From: Xanthobacteraceae bacterium 501b
Lineage (GTDB): Bacteria > Pseudomonadota > Alphaproteobacteria > Rhizobiales > Xanthobacteraceae
DNA length: 64,000 nt
Assembly: GCA_000378025.1 (NCBI GenBank)
Contig: KB899087.1
Coordinates: 3,224,001 to 3,288,000, forward strand
Reading direction: 5' to 3'
In this document: positions 1 through 9,327 of the stretch, piece after piece
Layout: every line of letters starts with the position of its first letter
How positions within the stretch are numbered: the stretch's first letter is position 1
The notes under the pieces: generated by a model
The model's input: the letters and a program-made list of their open reading frames with translations, nothing else
Database searches by the model: none
What the model was told of the DNA's origin: nothing
Position numbers and translations under genes: made by a program

Positions 1-1821
1 GTGCTCGACCAGGAAATCACCCGCGAGCAGATCGCGGCAGCCTCGGCCGATCGGGTGGTGAAGGCCACTGGCGGCCGGATCGCCATAGTCAATGACGGCA
101 TCCTGATCGGGCGGGTCGAACTCACCAAGTCAGACGACACGTTCGAGAATTCGCGGGTCTGGGCCGTGACCGGGATCAACGATTTCGGTGCGGGCCACGA
201 CGTGCTCACCAATCACGGGACCCTTTACGCGGCCTCCTTTGCCGAGACCGCCGAGACGACCCGGTTCGACAATCTCGAAAGCTTCGTCAACCATCGTATC
301 TTCAGCCTAGCCGATGGCGGCGCGGGCGACTTGGCCAGCTTCAGCGGCGATGTCTCATTCGAGACGGGCGCGACTTACCTGATCGACGTCGACCTCGCTG
401 GCCATGCCGACCTGATCTCGGCCGGGGGCACGGCCACCATCGATCCCGGCGCCAGCATCCGGCTGCGGGCGGTGGACGATATCGCCTTCGGGACCGATTA
501 TCACGTGCTCACCGCCACCGGCGGCGTGGATGGCAATTTCGGGAATGTCGACGGCGAGACCCCGGTCTCGGCTTTTGTCGGCCTTACCTCCAGCAATACC
601 GGCAACGACATTTTCGTGCGCTTCGACCAGGCGCGCGCCTTCACGCAAGCGGCGTCAACGCGCAACCAGCGGGCGACCGCCACCGCGCTCGACACGCTGC
701 CGGCCAAGGGACCGACGCGCGGCCTGCGCAACGCGCTGCTGTTCCTCGAAACCGATGCCCAGGCGCGCGGCGCCTTCGACCAGCTAGCGGGCGAGGTACA
801 CGCCTCGTCGCAGAGCCTGTTCATCCAGCAGAGCGGGCTGATCCGTTCTGCGCTGATCGACCGGATGCGCGCGGCGCAGGGGGCGGTGGCTGCTTCCGCC
901 GCGCCGGTGCTGAGCTATGCACCGGCTCAAGGCACCAGCGCCGCCGGGCGTGCCATCGACGACGGCCTCGTCACCAAGGCGGCCCCGGCCGCGGCGACCA
1001 CGCCCGAGCGGGCGCTGTGGGCCACCGGCTTCGGCTCCTGGACCAATATCGACGGCACCGCCAATTCCACCGGGCTCAATGGGGCGACGGGCGGCTTCCT
1101 GATGGGCGGCGACGGGGCACTCGATGGCGGCTGGCGCCTCGGCGTGGCCGGTGGCTACAGCTCCACCTCGTTCAGCGGCCAAGGCGCCTCCGGCGACAGC
1201 GACAACTGGCATATCGGCGCCTATGGCGGCAACCAGTGGGGTGCGCTCGCCCTGCGCGCCGGCCTCGCCTATACGTGGCAGGACGTGTCGACCTCCCGCT
1301 CGGTCGCCTTTCCCGGCTTTGCCGACAGCCTGAGCGCTGACTATCACGCCGGCCTGTTCCAGGCCTTTGGCGAGCTCGGCTACCGGCTGGACACGGCGTT
1401 CGCCGCCTTCGAGCCCTTCGCCAACCTCTCCTATGTCAGCCTCGACACCGATGGCTATGGCGAATGGGGCGGCGCGGCGGCGCTCTCCTCCAGCGGCACC
1501 GACATGGAAACCAGCTTCACCACGCTCGGCCTCAGGGCGGAGAAAGAGGTGCTGCTCGGCGCCTTCGCCACGACCTTGCGCGGCGCGGCCGGCTGGCGGC
1601 ACGCCTTCGGCGACATCACCCCGGTGGCGACGCAGGCTTTCCTCGGCTCGGCCGCGTTCGACACGACAGGCGTGGCGATCGCGCAGGATGCCGCCGTGCT
1701 GGAAGTCGGCCTCGACGTGCAGGTGGGTGCCGGGGCGACGCTCGGCGTCGCGTACACCGGCCAGTTCGGCGACGGCGTCAGCGAGAACGGCTTCAACGCA
1801 ACCTTCACACTGGGCTTCTGA
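1..1821 (+). CDS. Autotransporter, C-terminal part (cut by window edge)
   Basis: The frame is open from the first base and ends at 1821, so these 606 residues are the C-terminal part of a larger protein. Residues about 1-210 are Gly/Ala/Asp-rich passenger with beta-helix-like spacing. Residues about 215-330 are a linker rich in Ala and Gln. Residues about 335-606 look like the 12-stranded autotransporter barrel: alternating aromatic/Gly strands (WATGFGSW near 339), a repeated GGYSSTSF-type strand pattern, and the terminal strand FNATFTLGF ending in Phe, the usual BAM recognition signal. In the family this barrel inserts in the outer membrane and exports the passenger. The passenger carries no motif I can tie to an activity, so its function (adhesion, enzyme) is unknown. 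The GTG at position 1 is probably not the true start. Confidence 0.85.
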   Translation: MLDQEITREQIAAASADRVVKATGGRIAIVNDGILIGRVELTKSDDTFENSRVWAVTGINDFGAGHDVLTNHGTLYAASFAETAETTRFDNLESFVNHRIFSLADGGAGDLASFSGDVSFETGATYLIDVDLAGHADLISAGGTATIDPGASIRLRAVDDIAFGTDYHVLTATGGVDGNFGNVDGETPVSAFVGLTSSNTGNDIFVRFDQARAFTQAASTRNQRATATALDTLPAKGPTRGLRNALLFLETDAQARGAFDQLAGEVHASSQSLFIQQSGLIRSALIDRMRAAQGAVAASAAPVLSYAPAQGTSAAGRAIDDGLVTKAAPAAATTPERALWATGFGSWTNIDGTANSTGLNGATGGFLMGGDGALDGGWRLGVAGGYSSTSFSGQGASGDSDNWHIGAYGGNQWGALALRAGLAYTWQDVSTSRSVAFPGFADSLSADYHAGLFQAFGELGYRLDTAFAAFEPFANLSYVSLDTDGYGEWGGAAALSSSGTDMETSFTTLGLRAEKEVLLGAFATTLRGAAGWRHAFGDITPVATQAFLGSAAFDTTGVAIAQDAAVLEVGLDVQVGAGATLGVAYTGQFGDGVSENGFNATFTLGF

Positions 1822-1987
1822 AGCTTCGCCGAGCTTCCGAAGGTTCGCATCGCGAGATCCCGGCGGAATGCGGGTTCCGCCGGCTCTTCGTGGAGGATCG
1901 GCACCGAAAGGTGCGGTGACGTCGCGAAGGCCCCGGGCTGCCAGGGTGGGGGCGCCCGGGGGACGCTTTTCGGGACTGTGAGGCTGC

Positions 1988-3151
1988 CTATTCCTCCAGC
2001 TCCTCACTGTCGACGTCGGACGACAGATGCTGCACCGCCTCGCGCGTCGGCTGGCGGGTGAAGCCCTTGAGGTCGGCCGTCTGCTGGAAATCGCGGGTGA
2101 TCTCGACCGGGCTGACGACATAGGCCGTCACCAGCTCGGCCAGCGAGCGCAGCGCGTGCATATGGATGCGCTCATAGCCGTGCGAGGCATCGACGCCGAA
2201 GGTGATCAGCGCCGTGCGCACATCCGCCCCGGCCACCACAGCGCTGGCCGAATCCGAACGGTAATAGCGAAAAACGTCCTTCTGGCAGCGTATGTCGTTG
2301 GCACGGCACAGCTCGGCCAGCTTGCGGGTGAGGTGGTAGTCGAACGGCCCGCTCTGGTCGGCCATGGAGAGGGTGACGCCGAACTCGTCGGAATTCTGCC
2401 CCGGCGCGGTGGTGCCGTTGTCGATCGCCACCAGCGAGGCGACATCGGCGGTGAGCACGGCGGAGGCGCCGACCCCGACCTCCTCGGCAATCGAGAACAG
2501 CCAGTGAATATCCACCGGCGTCTCGGCCTTAACCTCGTGCAGCGCCTTGATCGCCGCCAGCATCACCGCGACGCCAGCCTTGTCGTCGAGATGGCGCGAG
2601 ACGATGAAGCCGTTGTCGAGAAATTCCGACTGCGGATCGATGGCGATGATGTCGCCGACCTCGAAGCCGAGATGGGCGAGGTCGGCCGCGTTGCGCGTCC
2701 GTGCATCGACCCGCAACTCGACATGGTCCCAGCCGATCGGGTGCCGGTCCACCTCGTCGTTGAAGGTGTGGCCCGAGGCCTTCAGCGGCAGGATGGTGCC
2801 GCTATAGCCGCCCTTCTCGGTGAAGACAGTGCCGCGCGCACCTTCCGCGAAGCGCGCCGACCAGGTGCCGATGGGCGCCAGCGACAGCCGCCCATTCTCC
2901 TTCAGCATCTTCACCTGGGCGCCGAGCGTGTCGACATGGGCGACCAGCGCCCGCGCGCCCAGATGCGTGCCGCCGGGGCGGATGGCGCGGATGGCGCCAC
3001 GCCGCGTCAGCTCCACCTTCAAATCGAAATGGGCGAGCTCCTTGGCGACGAAGCGGACGATGGTGTCGGTGTAGCCGGTGGGGCTGGGGATGGCGAGCAG
3101 CCGGCGCAGCATCTTGGCGAGGTAATCGGCGTCGATGGTCAGCCGCGTCAT
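1988..3151 (-). CDS. M42-family metallopeptidase of the NAGGN osmolyte operon
   Basis: 387 aa. The M42/M20-like metal-binding pattern is visible: HVDTLGAQ (His-x-Asp, about residue 70), HLDDKAGVAV (about 187), EEVGVGAS (about 222, the catalytic Glu pair) and a late His near DASHGYERIHMHAL (about 325). It is the third gene of a leftward operon and its start codon overlaps the stop of the ligase gene by 4 bp, so the two are probably translationally coupled. In other bacteria a peptidase of this kind accompanies the two NAGGN biosynthetic genes. By inference it may turn over the N-acetylated dipeptide amide or recycle its parts when osmolarity drops, but that is not shown here. Confidence 0.88.
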   Translation of the reverse strand: MTRLTIDADYLAKMLRRLLAIPSPTGYTDTIVRFVAKELAHFDLKVELTRRGAIRAIRPGGTHLGARALVAHVDTLGAQVKMLKENGRLSLAPIGTWSARFAEGARGTVFTEKGGYSGTILPLKASGHTFNDEVDRHPIGWDHVELRVDARTRNAADLAHLGFEVGDIIAIDPQSEFLDNGFIVSRHLDDKAGVAVMLAAIKALHEVKAETPVDIHWLFSIAEEVGVGASAVLTADVASLVAIDNGTTAPGQNSDEFGVTLSMADQSGPFDYHLTRKLAELCRANDIRCQKDVFRYYRSDSASAVVAGADVRTALITFGVDASHGYERIHMHALRSLAELVTAYVVSPVEITRDFQQTADLKGFTRQPTREAVQHLSSDVDSEELEE

Positions 3152-4866
3152 GCCTCCGCCCTCCCCTGCGGGGCGTCCATCACCTGACGCACCCCGGCGG
3201 GGATGGCGAGGGGGAACAAGAGGTCGATGAAGCGCTCGGCGGTGGGCTGCGGCTCGTGATTGGCAAGGCCGGGGCGCTCATTGGCCTCGATGAAGGCGTA
3301 GTCCGGCCCGGAGGGCGACGTCACCATCAGGTCGACGCCGACGACGGGAATATCGATCGCCCGCGCCACCTTGATGGCGGCCTCCACCAGCGTGGGATGC
3401 ACCATGTCGGTGATGTCGTGAATGGTGCCGCCCGTATGCAGATTAGCGGTGCGCCGCACCTTCAGCTCGCGGCCGGCGGGCAGCACGCTGTCCATCGCCA
3501 TGCCGGCGTCGCGCACCGTCCGCTCGGTTTCGGCGTCGATGGGAATGCGGGATTCGCCTCCGGTGGCGGCGGCGCGGCGCCGGCTCTGCGCCTCGATGAG
3601 GTCGAGCACGGTGCTGCGGCCGTCGCCGACCACGGTCGCCGGACGGCGGATGGCCGCGGCCACGACCCTGAAATTGATGACCACCAGACGGACATCCTCC
3701 CCCGCGACGCATTCCTCCACCAGCACTTCGCTGGCGAAGGTGCGCGCCTCGGCGATGGCGGCGTCGAGCTCGTCCAGCGAGGCCACCCCGACGCTGACGC
3801 CCTGCCCCTGCTCGCCGCGTGCCGGCTTCACCACCAGCCGTCCGTGCCGCTTGAGAAAGGCGGCGATCTCGTCCATCGGCGCGCTCGTGGTGAGTTGGGC
3901 AGGCACCCGCACGCCCGCCTCGGCGACGATGCGGCGGGTGATGCTCTTGTCGTCGCAAATCGACATCGCCACCGCCGAGGTCAGTTCCGACAGGCTCTCG
4001 CGGCAGCGCACCGTGCGGGCGCCGAAGGCCAGCCGGAAGAAGCCGCCGGCGGGGTCGATCGGCTCCACCAGAATGCCCCGACGGCGGGCTTCGTTGATGA
4101 TGATCTGGGCATAGGGATTATATCCCTCGCTTTGCTCGGGGCCGGCGAACAGCCTCTCATTGATCGGGTTCTTGCGCTTCACCGTGAAATAGGTGACGCG
4201 CTCGAAGCCAAGCTTCTCATAGAGCGCAATGGCCTGCGCATTGTCGTACATGACCGAGAGGTCGAGAAAGGCCGCGCCCTTTTCTTTGAAGTGCTCGGCG
4301 AGGCGGCGCACCAGCGCCTCGCCAATGCCGGGCTGGCGCGCCTGCGGGTCGACCGCGAGACACCAGAGCGAAGCGCCGAATTCGGGATCGTCAAAGGCCA
4401 GGCCATGGTCGACGCCCGTCACCGTGCCGATGATGCGGCCCGTCGCCTCGTCTTCGGCCACCAGATAGGTGAGCGGGTCGGGCGCGCGCGGGGACTGGAA
4501 GAACTCCAGCGGCACCGTCACCATGCCGCGCGAGGAATAGATGCGGTTGATGGCGTCGGCATCCGCCCCGCTCGACAGCGCACGCACACCAAAGCCGGCG
4601 AACGGCCGGTCGGAGGGGCGATAGGAGGCAAGGTCCAGCCGGAAGGTGTGGGAGGGATCGAGAAACACTTCCTGCGGCGCGTGCGAGAGCAGCACATGCG
4701 GCTCCTGGACATAGACGGCAATGTCGCGCCGGTCCGGTCCTTCCTCGCGCAGCGTCTCCACCAGATCGGGCAGCTTGTCGAAGGTCTGGCCGAAGATCAG
4801 CCGGCCCCAGCCGACATCGAGGGCGCAATTGGATGTCACGTCGCTCTCCTCCCGCTCAGACGCCAT
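3148..4866 (-). CDS. ngg: N-acetylglutaminylglutamine synthetase (GNAT plus ATP-grasp)
   Basis: 572 aa, two domains. The N-terminal third (about 95-215) is a GNAT acetyltransferase with the acetyl-CoA loop pattern around QARQPGIGEALVRR and a terminal ALYEKLGFERV. Residues about 300-555 are an ATP-grasp ligase, with VVKPARGEQGQGVSVG as the nucleotide-binding strand and loop and FIEANERPG as the C-terminal metal-binding part. This GNAT/ATP-grasp fusion is the known architecture of the enzyme that acetylates glutamine and ligates it to a second glutamine, giving the NAGGN precursor. It overlaps the upstream amidotransferase gene by 11 bp and the downstream peptidase gene by 4 bp, which supports one transcript. 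It acts in the cytoplasm. Confidence 0.92.
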   Translation of the reverse strand: MASEREESDVTSNCALDVGWGRLIFGQTFDKLPDLVETLREEGPDRRDIAVYVQEPHVLLSHAPQEVFLDPSHTFRLDLASYRPSDRPFAGFGVRALSSGADADAINRIYSSRGMVTVPLEFFQSPRAPDPLTYLVAEDEATGRIIGTVTGVDHGLAFDDPEFGASLWCLAVDPQARQPGIGEALVRRLAEHFKEKGAAFLDLSVMYDNAQAIALYEKLGFERVTYFTVKRKNPINERLFAGPEQSEGYNPYAQIIINEARRRGILVEPIDPAGGFFRLAFGARTVRCRESLSELTSAVAMSICDDKSITRRIVAEAGVRVPAQLTTSAPMDEIAAFLKRHGRLVVKPARGEQGQGVSVGVASLDELDAAIAEARTFASEVLVEECVAGEDVRLVVINFRVVAAAIRRPATVVGDGRSTVLDLIEAQSRRRAAATGGESRIPIDAETERTVRDAGMAMDSVLPAGRELKVRRTANLHTGGTIHDITDMVHPTLVEAAIKVARAIDIPVVGVDLMVTSPSGPDYAFIEANERPGLANHEPQPTAERFIDLLFPLAIPAGVRQVMDAPQGRAEA

Positions 4867-6631
4867 GCGACTGGAGCCACATTTCCAGCAGCGCCACCTG
4901 CCACAGCTCGGAGCCGCGCAGCGGCGTGATGTGGGAGACGGGGTCGGCGAACAGCGTGTCGAGATATTCCTGCCGGAACAGCCCGCGCTCGCGCGCCGCC
5001 TGCGAGCCGAGCACGTCGCGCACCATGTCGAGATAGGGGCCGGAGATATATTTCAGCTGCGGCACCGGGAAATAGCCCTTCGGCCGGTCGATCACCTCAT
5101 GCGGCACCACCAGGCGGGCGGCGTCCTTCAGCACGCCCTTGCCGCCATGGGCGAGCTTGAAGGCGGGCGGAATGGTGGCGGCCAGTTCCACCAGCTCATG
5201 GTCGAGGAAGGGCACGCGGGCTTCCAGCCCCCAGGCCATGGTCATGTTGTCGACTCGCTTCACCGGATCGTCGACCAGCATCACCTGCGAATCCAGCCGC
5301 AGCGCCCGGTCCACCGGGGTCGCGGCGCCCTCCGCCAGCAGATGGGCGGCGACGAGATCGCGGCTGGCATCGGTGTCGGCAAGCCATTGCGGCCCGAGCT
5401 GGCGGGCGAGCGTGGCATGGTCGCGGTCGAAGAAGCCGCGGGCATAATCGCCGACCACGTCGTTGCTGTCGGCGAGCGGGGGATACCAGTGATAGCCGGC
5501 GAACACCTCGTCGGCGCCCTGGCCGGACTGCACCACCTTGATCGACTTCGAGACCTCGCGGGAGAGCAGATAGAAGCCGATATTGTCATAGGACACCATC
5601 GGCTCGGACATGGCGTGGATGGTGTCGGGGAGCGCGCCCATCAGGTCCGAGGACGGCACGAAGATCTTGTGGTGGTTGGTGCCGAAATGTTTGGCGATGA
5701 GGTCGGAATAGACGAATTCGTCGCCCTTCTCGCCATTGGCCTCCTCGAAGCCGATGGAATAGGTGGCGAGGTCCTTCTGGCCTTCCTGAGCCAGCAGGCC
5801 GACGATGATCGAGGAATCCACCCCGCCCGAGAGCAGCACGCCGACCGGCACATCCGCCACCATGCGCCGGCGCACGGCGGTGCGCAGGGCGTCCAGCACC
5901 CGGTCGCGCCAGTCCTGCGCGGTGAGATTGGAATCCTCCGCGCGGCGCTCATAGGGCGGCTGCCAATAGACCCGCTCGGTGAAGCTGCCATCGGGGGCGT
6001 AGCGGCGCACCGTGGCCGGGGGCAGCTTGCGCACGCCCTTGAGGATGGTGCGCGGCGGCGGCACCACGGCGTGGAAGCTCATGTAATTGTGCAGGGCGTC
6101 GCGGTCGATCGAGCTATCGACATCGCCCGCCGCCAGCAGCGCCGGCAGGCTGGAAGCGAAGCGCAGGCGCTTGCCGCCCTCGGTGTAGTAGAGCGGCTTG
6201 ATGCCGAAACGGTCGCGCGCCAGCACCACCGCGCCGCTGTCGCGCTCGGCGATGGCGAAGGCGAACATGCCGTGGAAGCGCTCGACGCAGGCCTCGCCCC
6301 AGGCGTGATAGGCCTTGAGGATCACCTCGGTGTCGCCCTGCGAGAAGAAGCGGTAGCCCTTGGCTTCCAGCTCGGCCCGCAGCTCGGGGTAATTGTAGAT
6401 GCAGCCATTGAAGGTGAGCGTCAGCCCGAGTTCCGGGTCGACCATGGGCTGGGCGGCCTTGTCGGAAAGGTCGATGATCCGCAGCCGCCGATGCCCGAAG
6501 GCAACCGGTCCACGCGCCTCCAGCCCGGCGCCATCGGGGCCGCGCGGGGCAAGGACATCCATCATGGCGGAGATGGCGCGCGCATCCGCGAATGAGCCAT
6601 CAAATCGAACTTCACCGGCAATCCCACACAT
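4856..6631 (-). CDS. asnO: N-acetylglutaminylglutamine amidotransferase (asparagine-synthase-like)
   Basis: 591 aa. It starts MCGIAGEV, so after Met removal Cys is the N-terminal nucleophile of a class II glutaminase domain (about 1-215, with RGPDGAG and FNGCIYNY). The synthase half (about 235-580) has the PP-loop LLSGGVDSS. The organisation is asparagine synthetase B-like. Its place directly before the GNAT/ATP-grasp ligase identifies it as the enzyme that amidates the acetylated dipeptide to NAGGN, a compatible solute made under osmotic stress in rhizobia and Pseudomonas. It is the first gene of the leftward operon, so the promoter should lie in 6632-6800; I could not pick out a convincing element there. 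Confidence 0.9.
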   Translation of the reverse strand: MCGIAGEVRFDGSFADARAISAMMDVLAPRGPDGAGLEARGPVAFGHRRLRIIDLSDKAAQPMVDPELGLTLTFNGCIYNYPELRAELEAKGYRFFSQGDTEVILKAYHAWGEACVERFHGMFAFAIAERDSGAVVLARDRFGIKPLYYTEGGKRLRFASSLPALLAAGDVDSSIDRDALHNYMSFHAVVPPPRTILKGVRKLPPATVRRYAPDGSFTERVYWQPPYERRAEDSNLTAQDWRDRVLDALRTAVRRRMVADVPVGVLLSGGVDSSIIVGLLAQEGQKDLATYSIGFEEANGEKGDEFVYSDLIAKHFGTNHHKIFVPSSDLMGALPDTIHAMSEPMVSYDNIGFYLLSREVSKSIKVVQSGQGADEVFAGYHWYPPLADSNDVVGDYARGFFDRDHATLARQLGPQWLADTDASRDLVAAHLLAEGAATPVDRALRLDSQVMLVDDPVKRVDNMTMAWGLEARVPFLDHELVELAATIPPAFKLAHGGKGVLKDAARLVVPHEVIDRPKGYFPVPQLKYISGPYLDMVRDVLGSQAARERGLFRQEYLDTLFADPVSHITPLRGSELWQVALLEMWLQSHGV

Positions 6632-6800
6632 GCGGCTGTCTGTCTCCCTGGCGTTTCATCCCGACCGAGCACAGGCGCGTGGCAGCACCCGCTCCGACCT
6701 ACTGGGATAGGGATAAGCCGACGGGAGCCGAAACGTTTCACGCGAGGGGTCGTTTTTTACCGCCCCCGCCCCCTCGACGACGCGGTGGGGGGGAACAGGT

Positions 6801-7472
6801 TCAGCCGCCTTCGGGCCCGGCGAGGGCGAGGCGGGTCCTGACGCCCGTCATGGCGACAGCCGCCACCGCCTTCAGTTCCGCCCCGCTGGTCCCGTCGCGG
6901 GCGAGGAGCGACATGCCGGTCTGCACCGTCTGCACGAAGCGGGCGATCTCCTCGCAATCCGAGCCGGCGGGCATCTCGCCTTCGGCCACGCCACGCTCCA
7001 GCCGCTCTTTCAGCCGGGCGAAGGTGACGGCGCGAGCTGCGCGCACGAGATCGCCGAGGTCGCGGTGCGCCTCGCAGTCGACGGTCGCCAGCGCCACCAT
7101 GCAGCCCGGCGGCATGTCGGCCACACCTCCGGTCAACGCCGACGCGGAATCGAACAGCAGTGCGGCGATGGCGCCTTCGGCCGTCTCCGCGGCCCTGAAC
7201 CCTGCCCAGACGCGGCCTTCATAGCTGCGTTCATAATGGCGCAGCGTCTCGACATACAACGCCTCTTTGCAGCCGAAGGCGGCATAGAGGCTGGGCGAGC
7301 CGATGCCCATCGCCTCGGTGAGATCGGCGATCGAGGTCGCCTCATAACCCTTGAGCCAGAACAGCCGCATGGCCTGCGCCAAGGCCGCGTCGCGATCGAA
7401 GGCACGCGGGCGCCCCCGGCGGCGACAGGCCTCGATTGTGCTGGCGTCTGAAGGTCCGTCCGAATTATGCAT
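6801..7472 (-). CDS. TetR/AcrR-family transcriptional regulator
   Basis: 223 aa. The N-terminal HTH (about residues 20-65) shows the TetR pattern: [19 protein letters not shown], then [29 protein letters not shown]. The C-terminal ligand domain is of the kind seen in TetR_C regulators with an FxxCxx-type core and cannot be assigned to a ligand. It is divergent from the short-chain dehydrogenase at 7554, and two copies of a 22-bp motif lie in the 81-bp gap, one overlapping this start codon. This suggests it represses both itself and the dehydrogenase gene. The overlap could instead mean that translation starts slightly downstream. Confidence 0.88.
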   Translation of the reverse strand: MHNSDGPSDASTIEACRRRGRPRAFDRDAALAQAMRLFWLKGYEATSIADLTEAMGIGSPSLYAAFGCKEALYVETLRHYERSYEGRVWAGFRAAETAEGAIAALLFDSASALTGGVADMPPGCMVALATVDCEAHRDLGDLVRAARAVTFARLKERLERGVAEGEMPAGSDCEEIARFVQTVQTGMSLLARDGTSGAELKAVAAVAMTGVRTRLALAGPEGG

Positions 7473-7486
7473 CGCTCACTATATAA
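7465..7486. promoter_or_regulatory. Putative TetR operator, copy 1
   Basis: First copy of a 22-bp motif beginning TTATGCATCG and ending CTATATAA. It matches the copy at 7521-7542 at 19 of 22 positions, and the copies are 56 bp apart start to start. The ends TTAT/ATAA make each copy an imperfect palindrome. It covers the tetR start codon. The operator role is inferred from position between divergent genes. Confidence 0.55.
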
Positions 7487-7520
7487 AGGCTTGACCGCCT
7501 CAATCAATCGCTTTAGCCAT

Positions 7521-7542
7521 TTATGTATCAATCACTATATAA
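7521..7542. promoter_or_regulatory. Putative TetR operator, copy 2
   Basis: Second copy of the motif (TTATGTATCA to CTATATAA), ending 11 bp before the dehydrogenase start codon at 7554. A repressor bound here would block the promoter or ribosome access of the dehydrogenase gene. Confidence 0.55.
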
Positions 7543-7553
7543 TTGGATCGATC

Positions 7554-8294
7554 ATGAGTGAGCTTGCAGGAAAACGCGCTTTGGTCACGGGCGCCTCGCG
7601 CGGAATCGGTGCGGCCATCGCCCTGGCGCTGGCGGAAAAGGGAGCGGATGTCGCCCTCACCTATGAGCGCTCGGCCGAGCGGGCGGCAGAGGTGGTGCGC
7701 TCCATCGAGGCGATGGGCCGGCGGGCCATTGCGATCCAGGCCGACAGCGCCGATCCGGCGGCGGTGAAGCGCTCGGTCGAAGAGGCGGTGGAGCGCCTCG
7801 GCGGCCTCGATATCCTCGTCAACAATGCCGGCATCGCCCGGCAGGGGCCGGTGGCGGAGATAAGCCTCGCCGACATCGACGCACTGTTGAACGTCAATGT
7901 GCGGGCCGTGGTGCTGGCCTCGCAGGCGGCGATCCGGCATCTGACGGCGGGCGGGCGCATCATTTCCATCGGCTCATGCCTCGGCGAACGGGTGCCGTTC
8001 GGCGGCGTAACGGTCTATTCGATGACCAAGTCGGCGCTGCTCTCCTTCACCCGAGGTCTCGCCCGCGAACTCGGCCCCGCCGACATCACGGTGAACCTCG
8101 TGCAGCCCGGCGCCACCGACACCGAGATGAACCCGGCCGATGGCGAACAGGCGGACGGGATGCGCAGCCTCACCCCGCTGGGGCGCTATGGCACGCCGGC
8201 CGATATCGCGGCGGCGGTGGCCTTCCTCGCCAGCCCGGCGGCGCGGCAGATCACCGGCACCACCGTCACCGTCGATGGCGGCTTCAACGCCTGA
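7554..8294 (+). CDS. SDR-family oxidoreductase
   Basis: 246 aa from the ATG at 7554; the frame is open further upstream, but the earlier start would run through the putative operator. Classical short-chain dehydrogenase: cofactor loop TGASRGIGAAIA (about residue 11), NNAGIA (about 88), a Ser in the ISIGSC strand and the catalytic YSMTK (about 154). The C-terminus ITGTTVTVDGGFNA is typical of FabG-like SDRs. The substrate is unknown. TetR-divergent SDRs of this kind are often induced by electrophiles or aromatic or aldehyde compounds, but that is family knowledge, not visible here. Confidence 0.9.
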   Translation: MSELAGKRALVTGASRGIGAAIALALAEKGADVALTYERSAERAAEVVRSIEAMGRRAIAIQADSADPAAVKRSVEEAVERLGGLDILVNNAGIARQGPVAEISLADIDALLNVNVRAVVLASQAAIRHLTAGGRIISIGSCLGERVPFGGVTVYSMTKSALLSFTRGLARELGPADITVNLVQPGATDTEMNPADGEQADGMRSLTPLGRYGTPADIAAAVAFLASPAARQITGTTVTVDGGFNA

Positions 8295-8506
8295 ACGCAG
8301 AAGGCGCCGCGCAGGGCCCGGCCGTCGAGGCCGGACCCTGCCGCAGCCTGCCCGCCGACGGGCCCTTGCAGCGTTTCATCGCCGCCCATAGCCGGCGCCA
8401 CCGCGCCATTTCCCATCCCGTTCCGGCCATCATCCACCCGATCCGCGCGCTTCCGAGCGCGCGGCGGCACAGCCGCGTCTTGACCTCGCTCTCTTGGTAT
8501 GTACAC

Positions 8507-8517
8507 TGGTCTTACCA
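8507..8517. promoter_or_regulatory. Putative FadR/GntR-type operator
   Basis: TGGTCTTACCA fits the FadR-subfamily half-site rule TNGTNNNACNA exactly. It lies 28 bp before the GntR-type regulator at 8545, as expected for an autoregulated local regulator. A related TTGGTATGTAC lies just upstream (8495-8505). Confidence 0.6.
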
Positions 8518-8544
8518 CGGCAAGACTAGGGTCCTTTCCCGGCG

Positions 8545-9297
8545 ATGGACGAGACATTTGAAATCACCCGCCTCGACGAGCAGGGCGGCAAGGGCTTCGA
8601 GAAGGTGTTCGCCTTCCTGCGTGAGCGTTTGCTCGCCGGCGCCCTCAAGCCGGGCGACCGGCTGATCCCGGAACGCGACCTTGCCGCGCAGCTCGGCGTC
8701 AGCCGTCCGATTTTGCGTGAGGCGCTGCGGGCGCTGACCGTGCTCGGCATCGTCGAGATCCGCGACCGCGTCGGCACCATTGTGCGCCGGCCGGACATTT
8801 CGGTGCTGAACGACTTCTTCACCTTCGCCCTCGCCCACCGCGCCGACCTGATGGACGACATCGTCCAGGCGCGCGTCGCCATCGAGTGCCAGTCCATCCG
8901 GCTGGCGGCCGAGCGGGCGAGCGTGAGCGACCTTGAGCGCCTCCAGACCGCGCTGCGCCGCATCGAGGCGACGATCGACGATGTCGACGCCGGCGGCCGC
9001 GCCGATTTCGATTTCCATCACGCCATCGTCCAGGCCAGCGGCTCGGAGACGTTGCGCGTGCTCTACGAATCGATGTCGGCCGTGCTGATGCGCTCGCATG
9101 TCGACCGCCGTCATCTCGTCGGCGTCTTCGACATGCGCACCTACCTCATCGAGGACCACAAGCGCGTCTTCGACGCCATTGTCGCCGGCGACCCTGAAGT
9201 CGCGGACCGCTCGCTGCGCGAGCACTTCGCCATTGGCGACGAGTTCCGCCGCAAGCTGGCCATTCAGGGAGGGCCACGGGTCGCCAAACCCGACTGA
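8545..9297 (+). CDS. GntR-family regulator, FadR subfamily
   Basis: 250 aa. The winged HTH spans about 10-80: FLRERLLAGALKPGDRLIPE, then LGVSRPILREALRALTVLG, then an RVGTIVRR wing. The C-terminal FCD domain (about 95-225) shows the metal-ligand pattern around DFDFHHAI and later conserved His. FCD regulators usually bind a small organic acid. It is the first gene of a plus-strand run through 14745 that includes a dehydrogenase, ABC importer, isomerase and sugar kinase, so it probably controls that catabolic operon by substrate-relieved repression. Confidence 0.9.
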   Translation: MDETFEITRLDEQGGKGFEKVFAFLRERLLAGALKPGDRLIPERDLAAQLGVSRPILREALRALTVLGIVEIRDRVGTIVRRPDISVLNDFFTFALAHRADLMDDIVQARVAIECQSIRLAAERASVSDLERLQTALRRIEATIDDVDAGGRADFDFHHAIVQASGSETLRVLYESMSAVLMRSHVDRRHLVGVFDMRTYLIEDHKRVFDAIVAGDPEVADRSLREHFAIGDEFRRKLAIQGGPRVAKPD

Positions 9298-9327
9298 ACC
9301 GCGCCACAACAAAAAACGCAGGATGCT

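Noticed and set aside
2027-3187. Long plus-strand frame opposite the M42 peptidase gene
   Set aside because: His/Arg/Asp-rich composition and exact antisense register; a by-product of high-GC codon use in the real gene.
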